In this document: positions 46,571-57,512 of the stretch, in pieces | Layout: every line of letters begins with the position of its first letter | Numbering within the stretch: the stretch's first letter is position 1 | Source of the DNA: Rosellinia necatrix | Taxonomy: Eukaryota; Ascomycota; Sordariomycetes; Xylariales; Xylariaceae | Length of the DNA stretch: 64,000 nt | Assembly (NCBI GenBank): GCA_021209875.1 | Contig: JAGYVD010000005.1 | Span: forward strand, 682,001-746,000 | Direction of reading: 5' to 3' | Program-made: the position numbers and the translations under genes | The notes under the pieces: generated by a model | The model's input: only the letters and a program-made list of their open reading frames with translations | Databases searched by the model: none | Told to the model about the DNA's origin: nothing

Positions 46571-46830
46571 CGTATATAAGGACAAAGGCCTTCTGCCTTA
46601 GATGGTAGGCCTAGGAATCCATAGAATTCAGCCCTACACCCATACTAATCTATCTACTTGCGATCTAGCTTTGCCCCTCTTGTGGATAGGCCTTGCCCTG
46701 GACATCCTGCGTATGGCAATTCCAATTTCTGATGCCAGACCCTCAGGTCTTTGAGGCTTCCATACCAACACTTCAACATTTGTGTGCAATATATTGAAGC
46801 GGGCGAGACAACTAGGCCCGTCAATTAACT
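46571..46830. repeat. Copy 2 of the diverged duplicated segment
   Basis: Begins with GCGTATATAAGGAC and shares AAGGCC, TTAGATGGT, CCTAGGAATC, GCCCTAC and ATTTGTGTG blocks in the same order with copy 1 at 41511-41790. Substitutions are frequent and the ankyrin-coding part is no longer open. Confidence 0.6.
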
Positions 46831-47222
46831 ATTAACACATACTCCGAGGACTTGGATATGGCGATTGTAAGATGAGTGACGAAACGGCCAGATTCTAACG
46901 GCATGTTAATTCAGAATTATAACAGATGCTTATTTGGGTACATATCACAATGCAATAAGTAATTGGACCAGCTGGTATCTACTTACTTATACTTGGGTTT
47001 TATCCAAGCTATAGCATATTCATCGCTAACAAAGGGGGGTGTTTTCAGATCATAAAACCATGTTATCAAAGAATCTGGACTACATCTTTCAGGCGGCACC
47101 CTCTATAAGCGCCATATAACAAGAACCCCCCAGCATTGAGAAACGACGAAAGGCGAACCCCGCCACAGGTTCTTTTCGCACGACACCTCCGCGAAACACA
47201 AGAAGAGGCCTCATCCCCCGAC

Positions 47223-47447
47223 ATGTGCGAGATGACGTGCGCCGCCGCCTCCGCCGCCGACGACGACGGCGCCGCTTTCCTGGTGTACCTCGGCCTCCTG
47301 GTCCTGACCGTGACCGTTGCCGTGCCGACCCACCACCCCATGGCCATCCCCAAGGCCGAGCGCGTCTGGGAGGTCACCGCTGTCTCCGGCGCCCTGGCCA
47401 CGCTGATCTTCCTCGCCCGCCGCGTCGTGAGGTGGTTGGTGGTTTAG
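47223..47447 (+). CDS. Small predicted two-helix membrane protein, unknown
   Basis: A 74-residue frame starting MCEMTCAAASAADDDG, chosen because GC-rich third positions begin here (an upstream ATG-type start would add low-quality sequence). Two hydrophobic stretches, FLVYLGLLVLTVTVAV and VTAVSGALATLIFLA, are separated by a Pro/Lys/Glu loop, and the end is basic (RRVVRWLVV). Third positions are almost all G or C, unlike the AT-rich surroundings and like the housekeeping genes, which supports real coding. It is followed by purine-rich and A-rich sequence at 47460-47550. I know no family for it. Confidence 0.45.
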   Translation: MCEMTCAAASAADDDGAAFLVYLGLLVLTVTVAVPTHHPMAIPKAERVWEVTAVSGALATLIFLARRVVRWLVV

Positions 47448-48720
47448 TTCCTCTTCCGGGGGGAGGGGGGGAGAGCGGAGCGCGCGGGAGAGGGAAAATA
47501 AAGGCGGGAAAAAAAAAAAGAGGAAAGAAGAAAAAAAAAAAAAAAAAGAGAGAGGGACCCAAGGCATCGGATTAAACAATTGAGAAGGAAATCAGTATGT
47601 TTTAACGTCTGCTTCATTTATACTTAGCATGTATTGTTTATTCGTTCATAGATAGTGCTGCCTAGCGACTCGACTTCACAATGAATACTGGCACAATCGT
47701 ATTCTACCGGACTGTTAACAGGCAGCGTTTTGCGCCTACAAACAAAGCAAAACAGACAACGAACCAACAATTTTCACCTCCTTTGAGCCTTCGCTAGAAG
47801 AATTCTTATTCGTTAGATTCGCCTCTTCCAGACATTTACGTCAGAGATTCACAAACCGGAAATATTCTTGAAGGAAAGAGAGTGGCAGTTGAGCTGCTGT
47901 TCGAGGAGCTGCGGATGAAACGTTTCGCCTTTGAATTGTAGTGTAAGACTTCTAACTAATTCTCCGGAGTTTAAATATGTAACCGGAGTTAAGGGGCACT
48001 TACATGCTAGTTAACGTATGAAGTTTAGGAAATACTCGTACTGCGTCTATATTCCTTATAGTGGTTGGTCAACCTAGAGAGGTACTGTAGAGGAGAATAG
48101 TAACCATCGGTTCCAACTATCAAACCCCCCTTGTCATTTGAAACAGATCAATTGCTACACTATCCAACCATTTTCGTGCTGGCATCACCAAGGCCCCATC
48201 TAACATCAGTGGAATTGATGCAAGGGTAATCAAGAGCCTGCGAGAGCAATAGGTATACAGACTGTGCGGTATGATAACATAATCGTCGAGCCACCTGAAT
48301 CTAGGCCTTGGGTAGTATATACGTAGACCACGCGAGTGATTTTCATCAAATGATGTACAAGGTAGCTACTCTTGCGGTGTTGATACGCGGGGCCACACAT
48401 CTAATACGGTAGCAATACCCAATAGAGATGACAATAATATTGGAATAAAAATTTATGAATTGATTATCCCCTGCCAACCTAGCCGTGGTAAGAACTCGGT
48501 GCTATCCGTAGTTCTGTTGATCTCCCGATACCTGAACCCCTGCCCCAACGAAGTTGGGGGCCGTAATATATATTTTCTTTAAAATCCGAGCGGCCGACAT
48601 GGCGCCAGCGCATGATATGCCCGTTCAATACCCGAGTTGGGGGGGGGAGGAGCGGGCCGAATTATTCCCCTGTCCATATTCTACAACCTTGGCTGCACCG
48701 CTGGGCATTTCCATGGGCCG
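47448..48720. other. Intergenic, nothing recognised
   Basis: A-rich runs lie at 47505-47546. A small hairpin (CCCCAAC-GAA-GTTGGGG) lies at about 48543-48560, near the 3' side of the P450. No coding support. Confidence 0.5.
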
Positions 48721-50566
48721 CTATACGGTCTTCACGGCAGCCGTTAAGTAGAAAGGTAGCTCGGGCTTTTCCCAAATCGAGTAGACCTTTTGCTTGTCAA
48801 TCCAATTCTTGGCGCCTGGGGCGGGCTTGACGTCGAATCTATATAGAAGTCTAGCGAGGATGAGCCTCATTTCCGCGTACGCGAGGCTAGAGTTAGTGGT
48901 TAGCAACAGTACGAAACAGAGAGGATTCCAATACTTACTTCCTCCCGACACAGTTACGTGGGCCAATGCTGAACGGCTGTACTACGCTAAGATCGTCCTT
49001 GGCAAACTCGGGGTCACCGAGAAACCTCTCTGGGCAAAATTCCTCTGGTCTCGCAAAGTTTCTGGAGCTATAATTGGCAGCTAGTTGCCACACCGACACA
49101 ACGCTCTGCGTAACGTTAGATCTGCTTGGGTCCACGGTGGGCCTTGTTTGTCAGGGCTGCCAGAAAGGGGGAAAGGTGCTTACATCTTGCGCAACCCAGT
49201 GGCCAGCAATGTTATTGCCTCCCTTGGGTACAACTCTTGGTAAACCGACGGGAACAGGGGGGTATAGCCTAAAAGCTTCGTTGAGACATGCCAGCATATA
49301 GTTTAGGCCGTTGACAGATATCAAATCAATCTGCTCCTCGTTCGTGAAGGTGGTTCTAACCTCCTGAATGAGCTTATCGAGGACGTCGGGGTGGGATCCC
49401 AGCAGATATAATGCGCCACAAAGCAAGGTGGCTGTGGTTTCGGAGCCTGCAAGGACGAGAAGCGCGGAATTTAATTCGATCTCCTCGAGGGACTAAGTAT
49501 CCAGTTAATTTAGTGATCCCCGGGCACCCCATGGCGGAATGACTCACTAAGGTATCGCGTTTCTTAAGTAACCCCTCCATGAAATCCGGTCGCTCGGCCG
49601 TCATCGCCATCCGGCCGCGGACTTTGTCCTTCGTATAGTTCACGTGCGCCTTCCTGCCTTTGAAAATGCCGAGCCGGAAGAGTTTAAAAACCAGAGTCGG
49701 GGAAATGAACTGTATTATCCCCCTCATCATGGCGGTGTCTTTCAAGTTGCCGGTAATGGCCTCCACCCAGGGGTGATAGCTTGCATTCTCGAGGCAACCA
49801 AAATCGGAGCCGAAAGCGAGGTTTCCGATGACGTCGAAGGTAGTAAAGTTGAACCAGGCTTTCATATCCAACGGCTCGTCCGTGCCTGCTCGTTCGGCGA
49901 GTCGCTGTATCAGAAGGTCGACGTATTCCCGGAAGATGGGCTCCTGGGCACGCATGGAGCGGTCGGAAAAGCCGTGGGACATTTGGCGTCTCAAGAAACC
50001 GTGATTCTCGCGGTCGGCGGATATGATTGTGTCGGCTACATTCTTGCCCATGGGGCGGTAGAATCTATCGTCCTTGGCCATCTCGTACGTGTTGTGATGG
50101 CCGTAAATATCCTTCCATGCCTGCGAGTCGATGAAGGCCAGCTCGTGGGGCGCAATCCGGACTACGGGGCCATATTGCTCATGGAGTCGCCTCACATGCT
50201 GAGGTAAATCACCGGAGAATAGCCTGCGAGTGCGCCAGAGGTTGGTTGAGCGACAAATGAGAGGACCGGGGAAGTTTCGCAGAGGGTGGAAAAAGAGGTT
50301 GTACACCACGCGGCCGGCACCGAGGATGATTGCCTGTATGCCCTCGGGTTAGCCGTGGATGTACGTGCCGACCCGGACTAAGAGCGGACTGGCAGGTGAG
50401 AGGGAGGGAGAGGGAGGGAGAGGGAGGGAGAGGGAGGGGGAGGAGGGGAAGAGGAGAGGCAGAAGATGCCATCGTTACGTACCCAGAGGACGAGGGCGAC
50501 GCCCAGTCGCGGGAGGTAAAAAGCTGGACTGCCCAGGGCGGACATGACCAAGGCTGGCAGCTCCAT
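48721..50566 (-). CDS. Cytochrome P450 monooxygenase (CYP65-like), intact
   Basis: Five exons join in phase: 50566-50483, 50333-49548, 49492-49184, 49105-48939 and 48886-48721, giving 503 residues. Exon 1 encodes a membrane anchor (MELPALVMSALG...LGVALVLW). Exon 2 starts AIILGAGRVVYNLFFHPLRN and carries the proline-rich FPGP hinge and YEMAKDDRFYRPMGKN. Exon 3 holds AGSETTATLLCG (I helix, oxygen activation) and NEAFRLYPP (ExxR). Exon 4 has ARPEEFCPERF and FSIGPRNCVGR (heme-ligand Cys). The overall pattern resembles fungal CYP65-type enzymes of toxin and terpenoid pathways rather than GliC/GliF, but the substrate is unknown. No break was seen, unlike the P450 relic at 15-17 kb. Intron 1 carries a purine-rich repeat. 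Confidence 0.9.
50395..50447. repeat. GAGAGGGAGG decamer tandem repeat
   Basis: About five copies of a purine decamer lie within intron 1 of the P450, giving strong strand asymmetry. Confidence 0.85.
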
Positions 50567-51321
50567 GGTGAGGACGGTTTAGCTTGGAACAGGCGGTACA
50601 GGCGCAAGTGCGAGTGCAAGTGCGCCCACAACCTCGACTCCGGCGCCCAGCTTCCTTATATAGCGATCGATGAACGGCATCGCTTCTACGCTGATCGCCA
50701 GAGAGTGGAGCGCGGACGGGCGAGCGAGGCGAGCGAGGAGACGGAACGCTCCCCATAGTGCTGGGCACCTGGGTTAGCATGGAGACGAGGTCCGGATTTG
50801 GTGTAGAGTCGTTGCGAGAATCGTACGGGGTTGGGTGATTGGGTTATGTCGATGGTCGCGTAGGGGGCCCTGTCTCCTGTAGGTAGCTTAACTAACCACC
50901 TAGGTAGGGACACTAGCAGGCCAATTTGCAAGTGCATAACCTACATGCCTAGATTGATGGCGATAACTATGTGTAGGGAGGTTAGTAGCGAGTGTTTAGT
51001 TGACGCTCGTATAGTCGTATAGTGGCCTGTGTCGCATCCCTAACGGTGTCCCCCCCACATAATACATAATGCGCTAAGTCTTGGACCAATCAAACCGCAG
51101 GAGAGGCGTCATCGGGTCCACCAGCCCACCAGTCCACGTGGAGTGCAGTCGCTACCATCATACCGACCTGCTATCGCGGGTGGGACAGATAAGTAGCGTA
51201 GCACTTGGTGCTCCTCCAGTGTTCACTTTAACCTAGACTAGGTGAGCTAGGTAGTCCTGGCGAGCAGATATGGCAGCCAACTTAGGTACCTTACCTTACC
51301 TAACCAAGGTACTCTAACTGT

Positions 51322-51347
51322 TACCTACCTACCTACCTACCTACCTA
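51322..51347. repeat. TACC tetranucleotide tract
   Basis: About six TACC units, the purest instance of the TAGGTA/TACCTA theme in the window. Confidence 0.85.
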
Positions 51348-51582
51348 CGTAGGCAAGGGCATGAGTTAGAAGGTGTTTATTCGGAATACCGAACAACTCT
51401 TCAATCCCTTACATTTGGACCCCGCCCGCTCCGAGCGTGCACCGGTGATGTAGGTCGTAGGTCGTACGTACGCGTCGAGCCCCTCGATGCTTGAAGATTC
51501 GGGAGGAGGGCCAATCGGTTGGTGCCTCGATCAACCCAGGATGCATGTCAAAGACTGCATGAAGATGCCGTGCGATTAAAGC

Positions 51583-51600
51583 GCACACACACACACACAC
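51583..51600. repeat. CA dinucleotide tract
   Basis: Nine CA units. Confidence 0.85.
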
Positions 51601-54600
51601 TCGCACACGCACCCTAGTGCAGTCAGAAGGGTTTTGTTCAAGGCGAGATGCCGCGAAGTCCTTTGAAGGTCGGAGTGCGGCAGCCGCACGGAATTGGCGA
51701 TGGAAACAAGGGGCGTACCGTTACAGTGCCGAGGTCTGGATGGAGCCCCCATGGAGCCCCCCATGCGCGGACGGGACACTTCGACGAGGAGGCTGCCTCC
51801 CCATTGGCCACCCCCGCCCCAGAGTCTCTCTCCCGGTGGGACGGCGGGGGCTCGCCTCGGACGGTCGGTGTTTGCCCTGACTCTGCCCCGTGGTCCATCT
51901 ACACGGTCAACCAGGTGACCTTGCTGCTGGTCCAACGGTCGGGCACAACCGTCCATGTACCCACGACCTTGTGTATACACTACCTCCGTTATGCCCACAT
52001 CGGATACTCTAGCTCCGGCAGATATGCCAAGTGGCGCCATGGTATACTACACCACACCTGACACCTGGATACCGTCCTCCCAGTAGTGTACATGATGGTA
52101 TAAGCTACACAATACATCATAATATGCCGCACAGGGCGACGCTGCCTCTTCTGATCGTATGATTGGGGCAATCATTATAACGCGGGTAGGGCGTAGTGCA
52201 TGGTAGAAATCATACTGAAATCATACTACATACCTAAATAACTAACCTACTCGCGTGCACTACACACTACAGCATTCTCGCATTGGTTATACAGGTCGTG
52301 GATTAACTACGTACACCAGAATGCACACGCAGGTATCATCCCACCCTCCGCCTAACCCCGGCCAGTCTCCCCGGCCAGTCTCTCCTCGACTACCGAACCC
52401 CGGGCATGTCGGAAATATCAAGGATAGACACCAGGGAGAAGGTAGGTAGGTTAGTTAATTAACATGGTGGTCGTATCCTTTTCGTCATAGTTCCCTTTTC
52501 TACCCCCCCCCTACCACCCTTACTTACATCGCGCCGTCTCCTGCGCCATATGACCATGAAAAGTCATCGCGAATAACCATACGCACCCACCTAAATCATA
52601 ATCGGGATAATCGGGGACACATTTCCACGGCCTTGATGCTGTTACGCGGTACGCTAACCAGCTAGGTACTGCTTCTATGCTAACGCCGGGTTTTACTCAC
52701 ATCGTAAACGGATTGCCGAATTCCTGACGAACAAAACCGTTGACCCCATTGAGCACTAGCATCCGCACTTAGTTCTGGTTGCCGAAACCATTTGTTCCAT
52801 GTAGATATCCTAATCGGATCGACATGACTGCGTGAATAATTTCCCCCCCAAGCGCCCTGACTTGGTGCGTGCGCACATCGCGAGATTGGAATTAGCGCGG
52901 TCGGCAATGATGGTCAGATGCCGACAGCCAGTCCCGTCAAGAAAATATTTGTAGTTTCCCAAGGGATGAAATCGTACCGGCCTTTGCTACTTGAATTAGG
53001 CTTGTTGGTCCGGGGCTCGAAATGCCCATGCCACATTGTCTCGCCGTTTGACCACGCAACCAGCTTGCAACCGGCTTGCAACCAGCCTGCTGTTAATTGC
53101 GTCAAGTAAGCATCCTAAACCATCCAAAATGTAATAATATGGTAATATAATAAACTAGGGATCGGTTCGATCTATCATCGTGGTGGCCGGATCTCACCGT
53201 CAAGGATGCAGGGTACTTTGTACGGGTGAATAGAGACATCGCATCGCTAAACTTGTCGGTAGCGGTGTTGCCGCCAAAACACCCAGACATAAACAAGTAG
53301 CCAAACTAGTCTAGCTGCATTGCAGGTCAATACACCTGAGTGCTTAACCGTATCAATCCGATTGCCGCGAGCCCGGGTAGCCGAGATTATACACATTGCA
53401 GGTGTACACTGCAGATATATGATATATACGACGCCATGGAGGAACTCAGACGCCTGGCTAAAAATGCCATCGAATCGCCCCCCTAGTTGCCATGTAGTGT
53501 GGTGATTGGTGTGTGTGGCTGGCCTAGCATGTCTTGAAATGTCCGTGCTGGTGTTGGTGCGTTTTGAATCCTGTCGCTCTAATCAGGATAACCAAGATTT
53601 CGGGTCACGGAGCACCCAATCGGTTGACCATGGTTCATCCGCGCCGAGAATGGCGGACGGATAATTCGGCTTGCACTCTGATGTATGTTCAAGCGCATCT
53701 GAACGACCAGGTAGACCAGCTTTTTTTTTTTTTTTTTTGCATGAGCGACGTATCATGATAGATGAGAGAGAAAGGAAAACGGCAAACGGAAAACGGAGAT
53801 ACCTCGACGACGACTACGAGAGTAACGCACGTAAAGGTTCTCATTCCACTAGGAAGGGAAAAGGGAAATTATGAGTTGGACATGGGTTTTATGTATCGGA
53901 TACCCAGGCCCCTGTACCCTATGTTGTAATTACCGAGTGCCCAAGACCCTCGCCCGCCCCTTTGTGGCTCCTTGCATGATGACCTTACCGGATTGTCGGG
54001 TTTCCAGTATATTACATATACTTGTAAGTCTTGCAACAGTGGCGGAATACCTCCGCCGCGTATTGGAAAAACTCTACTCCGTTGTACTTGGGTGCGGCTG
54101 AGGCTAGTCAGCACGCTACTTATAAACGTCATCCTAATACAGCGGCTTGCGTAAATCCTAGTGCGGAAACTGGCCATGAGACCTCAACGCTAGTGTATAA
54201 AACACTATACATTCATAGACCAGTGGTGCCAACTAATTGGAGTTGTGCATCACAAGGACGAATCCCAGCCGTCAATTCATCCTTCGTGTCTCTTGACTAG
54301 GATACCAGATCACGCTAATGAGTCATATTAAGAATCACAACATGGGTCCCTCGTGGTGATTAGCGGCTTCTATTAATATAGGTAGTTTCTCATAGTTGCG
54401 TAATCGTGGGAATGCAGAGTAGGCCGCGGGAAAATGGACTTGCGTGAGTGCACAGCGTACAATGAGAAACTATGCCTGAGTATATGAGCTGGTCTTTCAA
54501 GTAAATGTTATTTAAGTTAGGCCTTTGGCCATATTCTTTGCAGTACATATAATTTGCCAATCCTATAAACGCCGTCAAAAATAGACACAAATATCATTAG

Positions 54601-55735
54601 TCTATTGAAAATATAGTAAATTGTACGTGAAAAACCAATAGTCATGGGAGTGAAACAAAAAGTCTGTGGGGGTTCAGCACTTGATAGATTGACTAACTTT
54701 AACCGTACAGGGGGTTAAAACCACATCGTATACCTCATTACTGGTTTTGGGCGTGGCAAGTTCTATCTACATAGTGTATAGTGTAGATATAATCCTAGAT
54801 CATGCCCTCGTGGGCTTCACATTATATTAGTTGTTGTCGCTGCGTTCTGATCCTGCAAGTTTGAGGCGTATCCTCCCATCCATAATTCTGAGTTCTCTAG
54901 TAGTTTCTGTAGATTCGGGTTTCTGCCCTCCTGTGATTTCGGGGTGTCTGTCGGGTTCGGGACTTGAGGCCCATTTCCTTTGTCTCACATATAAGAGATC
55001 GGGGCGGTTGCGAAGCTATTGCATTGTTCATATGTGCACTTGCGATATTCGCTTCTTCTATCGGTCAAACCTAAATCGCTATTTCACGAAGTAGACGCAG
55101 TCGATGACGAATTATTCGATAAACGCCAGGTATATATTCCCCAATTCATTTGAAATAAGCTATGCCTCCAAATATCAACATTATTTAACTGCTAGGATAA
55201 AAAAAATGTAATATGAGGTGTAATGCTCGTGGCCTTAAGATACTGAGAAACCCCGTTCGTGTGTATAATGAGATTGCCATGTCTCCCTCTCAGATGGCCG
55301 ACCATACTCAATAATCACGCCCATCTACTCTCATGAACCAATTGCTTCACTAAAAACTCCAATCAAAGCTTTCTTTAAGAGTTCTTATGTCATTCTAGAC
55401 TAAATTACTGATGATAACCTCTTATATAACGCCTTACAGCACCGCCTTAATAGATGTATAAAAAGATCTTGACAGCCAGGACTTATAAAGATGCGCACAT
55501 GGCATCTTCGAGTTCCTTGCGCGGTATGATAACCTAGCTCCCAACGTTAAGCACACGCCGATACCAACCTTGAAATCCAAGTATCTGAGTGGTTTTATAC
55601 CAGCAATTCCACTGAGTTACCATGTATTATGTGATCCCTATGACTCTGTCATTGAACCACTTAATTACGGGGATGTCATGTCTCCAACTGATGGCTACGC
55701 CATGTCTGTACAGTTGAACCCACTTCAAATGTCCC

Positions 55736-57512
55736 TCATTTCCTGTCTAGTGTGACGTGAAGTTGATGTTGCTTTATCGGTGATATGCATATCAGAGCTA
55801 GGATTGCCCAAGCGAGCATCATTAACCAGACGTGAAGGAAAGCACCCATGAAAGACCTAGTTACTCCCTCCATCCACCCGTTTGGGAGATTGCCGAGTTC
55901 TGCTAGGTCGTCTAGGATTCGTTGGATTCTCTCCGCAGCATTAGGTTGGTCTCCGAACCGTTCCCAGAGGTCGTTGCGGAGGGCGCTTTGGTAGATCACC
56001 GAGGCAAGGGTTACGCCAACGGTACCTCCAAGGCTTCGAGCGAGATCTATCCACATTCGTTAGATCCTCTTATTGACAAAAAAATATAATAAATCCCTTC
56101 TACCGGTGAATTGCAAAACACTTACATGTACAAGACGTAACGACCGCTTGCTGGGTGTGGTCCACTGCTGCGAGGCATGCCACCTGTGTAATCCCGAAGA
56201 CAGCGGTATAGCCTCCGCCGACAATGACAAAGGCGATAGAGGTCAACCAGCCCGAGCTGTTCTCGTCCTGGAATGTGAACATGCCGATGCCGAGGGTTAA
56301 GGCCAATACGCAGCTTATTACCAACCCTACGTATTTGCCCGTTTTCTTCATCAGATACCCCGTAAGGAGCGCTCCAGCGGATGTGCCAAATGACACGGGT
56401 AGAATCCTTAGGCCGGCGGTGGTGGCCGAATCACCTCGGACTTGTAGGTAAAGGGGTATATAAAATACACTGGTCAGAGCGATGGCGGAGCAGAAAATAC
56501 TGGTCAAGCACGACGTAAGGACGGTCCGGTTGTACAACAGCTTGACGGGAATGATTGGTTGGACAGCGGAGCGCTCCCAGCGGAAAAGCATGATGAAAAC
56601 TCCGACTGAGAGCAAGATAGCTGTAGGTGGTAGAGGGTGTGTCCAAGGCACAATGTTCCCCCCGAAGCTGAGACCCAATACTAGCAACCCCAAAAACAGC
56701 GAGGTTAGGAAGACGCCACCAAAGTCTATGCGCTTCAGATATGATTTGTCGGACTGCTTTGGCGGCACTTTGACAAGGAAATAGACAACGATGGCGGAGA
56801 GGAGAGATGGGGGGACTTGGATCAGGAAGGCTAGCCGCCAGCCCATAGAGGAATGATCTGTCAAGTAGCCGCCAAACAGAGCGCCAGCCATGGTGCCGCA
56901 TCCGTACCAGATGTTTGCGATTCCACCAACCACGCCTCGCCTGCGAAGAGGAATGAGGTCCGAGGCCAAGAATGTCGGGATGCTCATTAGACCGCCACCC
57001 CCAATACCGGCGATGAGGCGTCCGAGGATCATGGCTTGTTGACTGGTGGCAAACGCGCAGATGAGATTGCCGAGGGTGAATGCAAGATTGGCGAAGACCA
57101 GACCAGGGCCACGACCAAATATGTCTGTGAGGCGGCCTGAGATTGGTTGACTGGCGGCGTTGGAGATGAGATATGCCGTGGCCAACCATGATAATAGCCT
57201 TAGGGAGTGGAATTCACTCGAGATAGGGGCTGATAGTGTTGCGATGACGGTAGCGTCGGCAGCGCCGAGAAAAACGCCGAACCAGGCGGTGCTCATGACA
57301 AGCGCCAGCCATGCAAACGAGGGCTCCTTGCAGATGATTGTTCTCTCTCCTCCCGCGTCCGGGGAACTGGCGTCGGGATCTACGAGGGTGGAAGAGGCGC
57401 TCTCAACATCTGAATCGCCGTCCGAACGCAGCAGCGGTGTGCGCTCAGAGGCATCATCACTGTCGCTAGCCCTCTTACTAGGAGCAGACCAGGTACCGAG
57501 ACTTTTTGACAT
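55736..57512 (-). CDS. Major facilitator transporter, 14-TM DHA2 / vacuolar Vba-like
   Basis: Exon 1 is 57512-56126 and exon 2 is 56046-55736, with a GTAAGT...TAG intron in phase 1, giving 565 residues. A hydrophilic N-terminus includes ERTPLLR, an acidic dileucine-type sorting signal, and is followed by about 14 hydrophobic helices. MFS signatures include SGRLTDIFGRGPGL (loop 2-3), LGRLIAGIGGGGLMSIPTF (motif C-like in the antiporter class) and RRRGVVGG. Exon 2 opens with YLARSLGGTVGV, a late conserved helix. Relatives are yeast Vba-type vacuolar amino-acid transporters and fungal DHA2 toxin/drug pumps. The dileucine signal favours a vacuolar site, while the neighbourhood (P450, PLP enzyme, GliT-like) favours metabolite export. 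No break was seen. Confidence 0.9.

Larger units (their letters stand above)
45724..47222. other. AT-rich intergenic with a palindrome and a repeat copy
   Basis: No intact gene was seen. It contains the 15-bp inverted repeat (46482-46513) and the second copy of the duplicated segment (46571-46830). Composition is lower in GC than the housekeeping island. Confidence 0.5.
50567..55735. other. Gene desert (about 5.2 kb)
   Basis: The P450 promoter lies at its left end. I found no supported gene. Features are a TACC tract (51322-51347), a CA tract (51583-51600), T-runs at about 53720-53738 and scattered TAGGTA motifs. The 154-codon minus-strand frame at 51576-52040 is low-complexity and has no domain. 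From about 54300 to 55700 the sequence becomes AT-rich. Confidence 0.55.

Noticed and set aside
51576..52040. 154-codon minus-strand frame
   Set aside because: Gly/Arg-rich low complexity ending in a CA repeat (CVCECVCVCAL); no family or codon support.
55570..55755. 61-codon plus-strand frame at the MFS 3' end
   Set aside because: Overlaps the last MFS exon antisense and has no support of its own.
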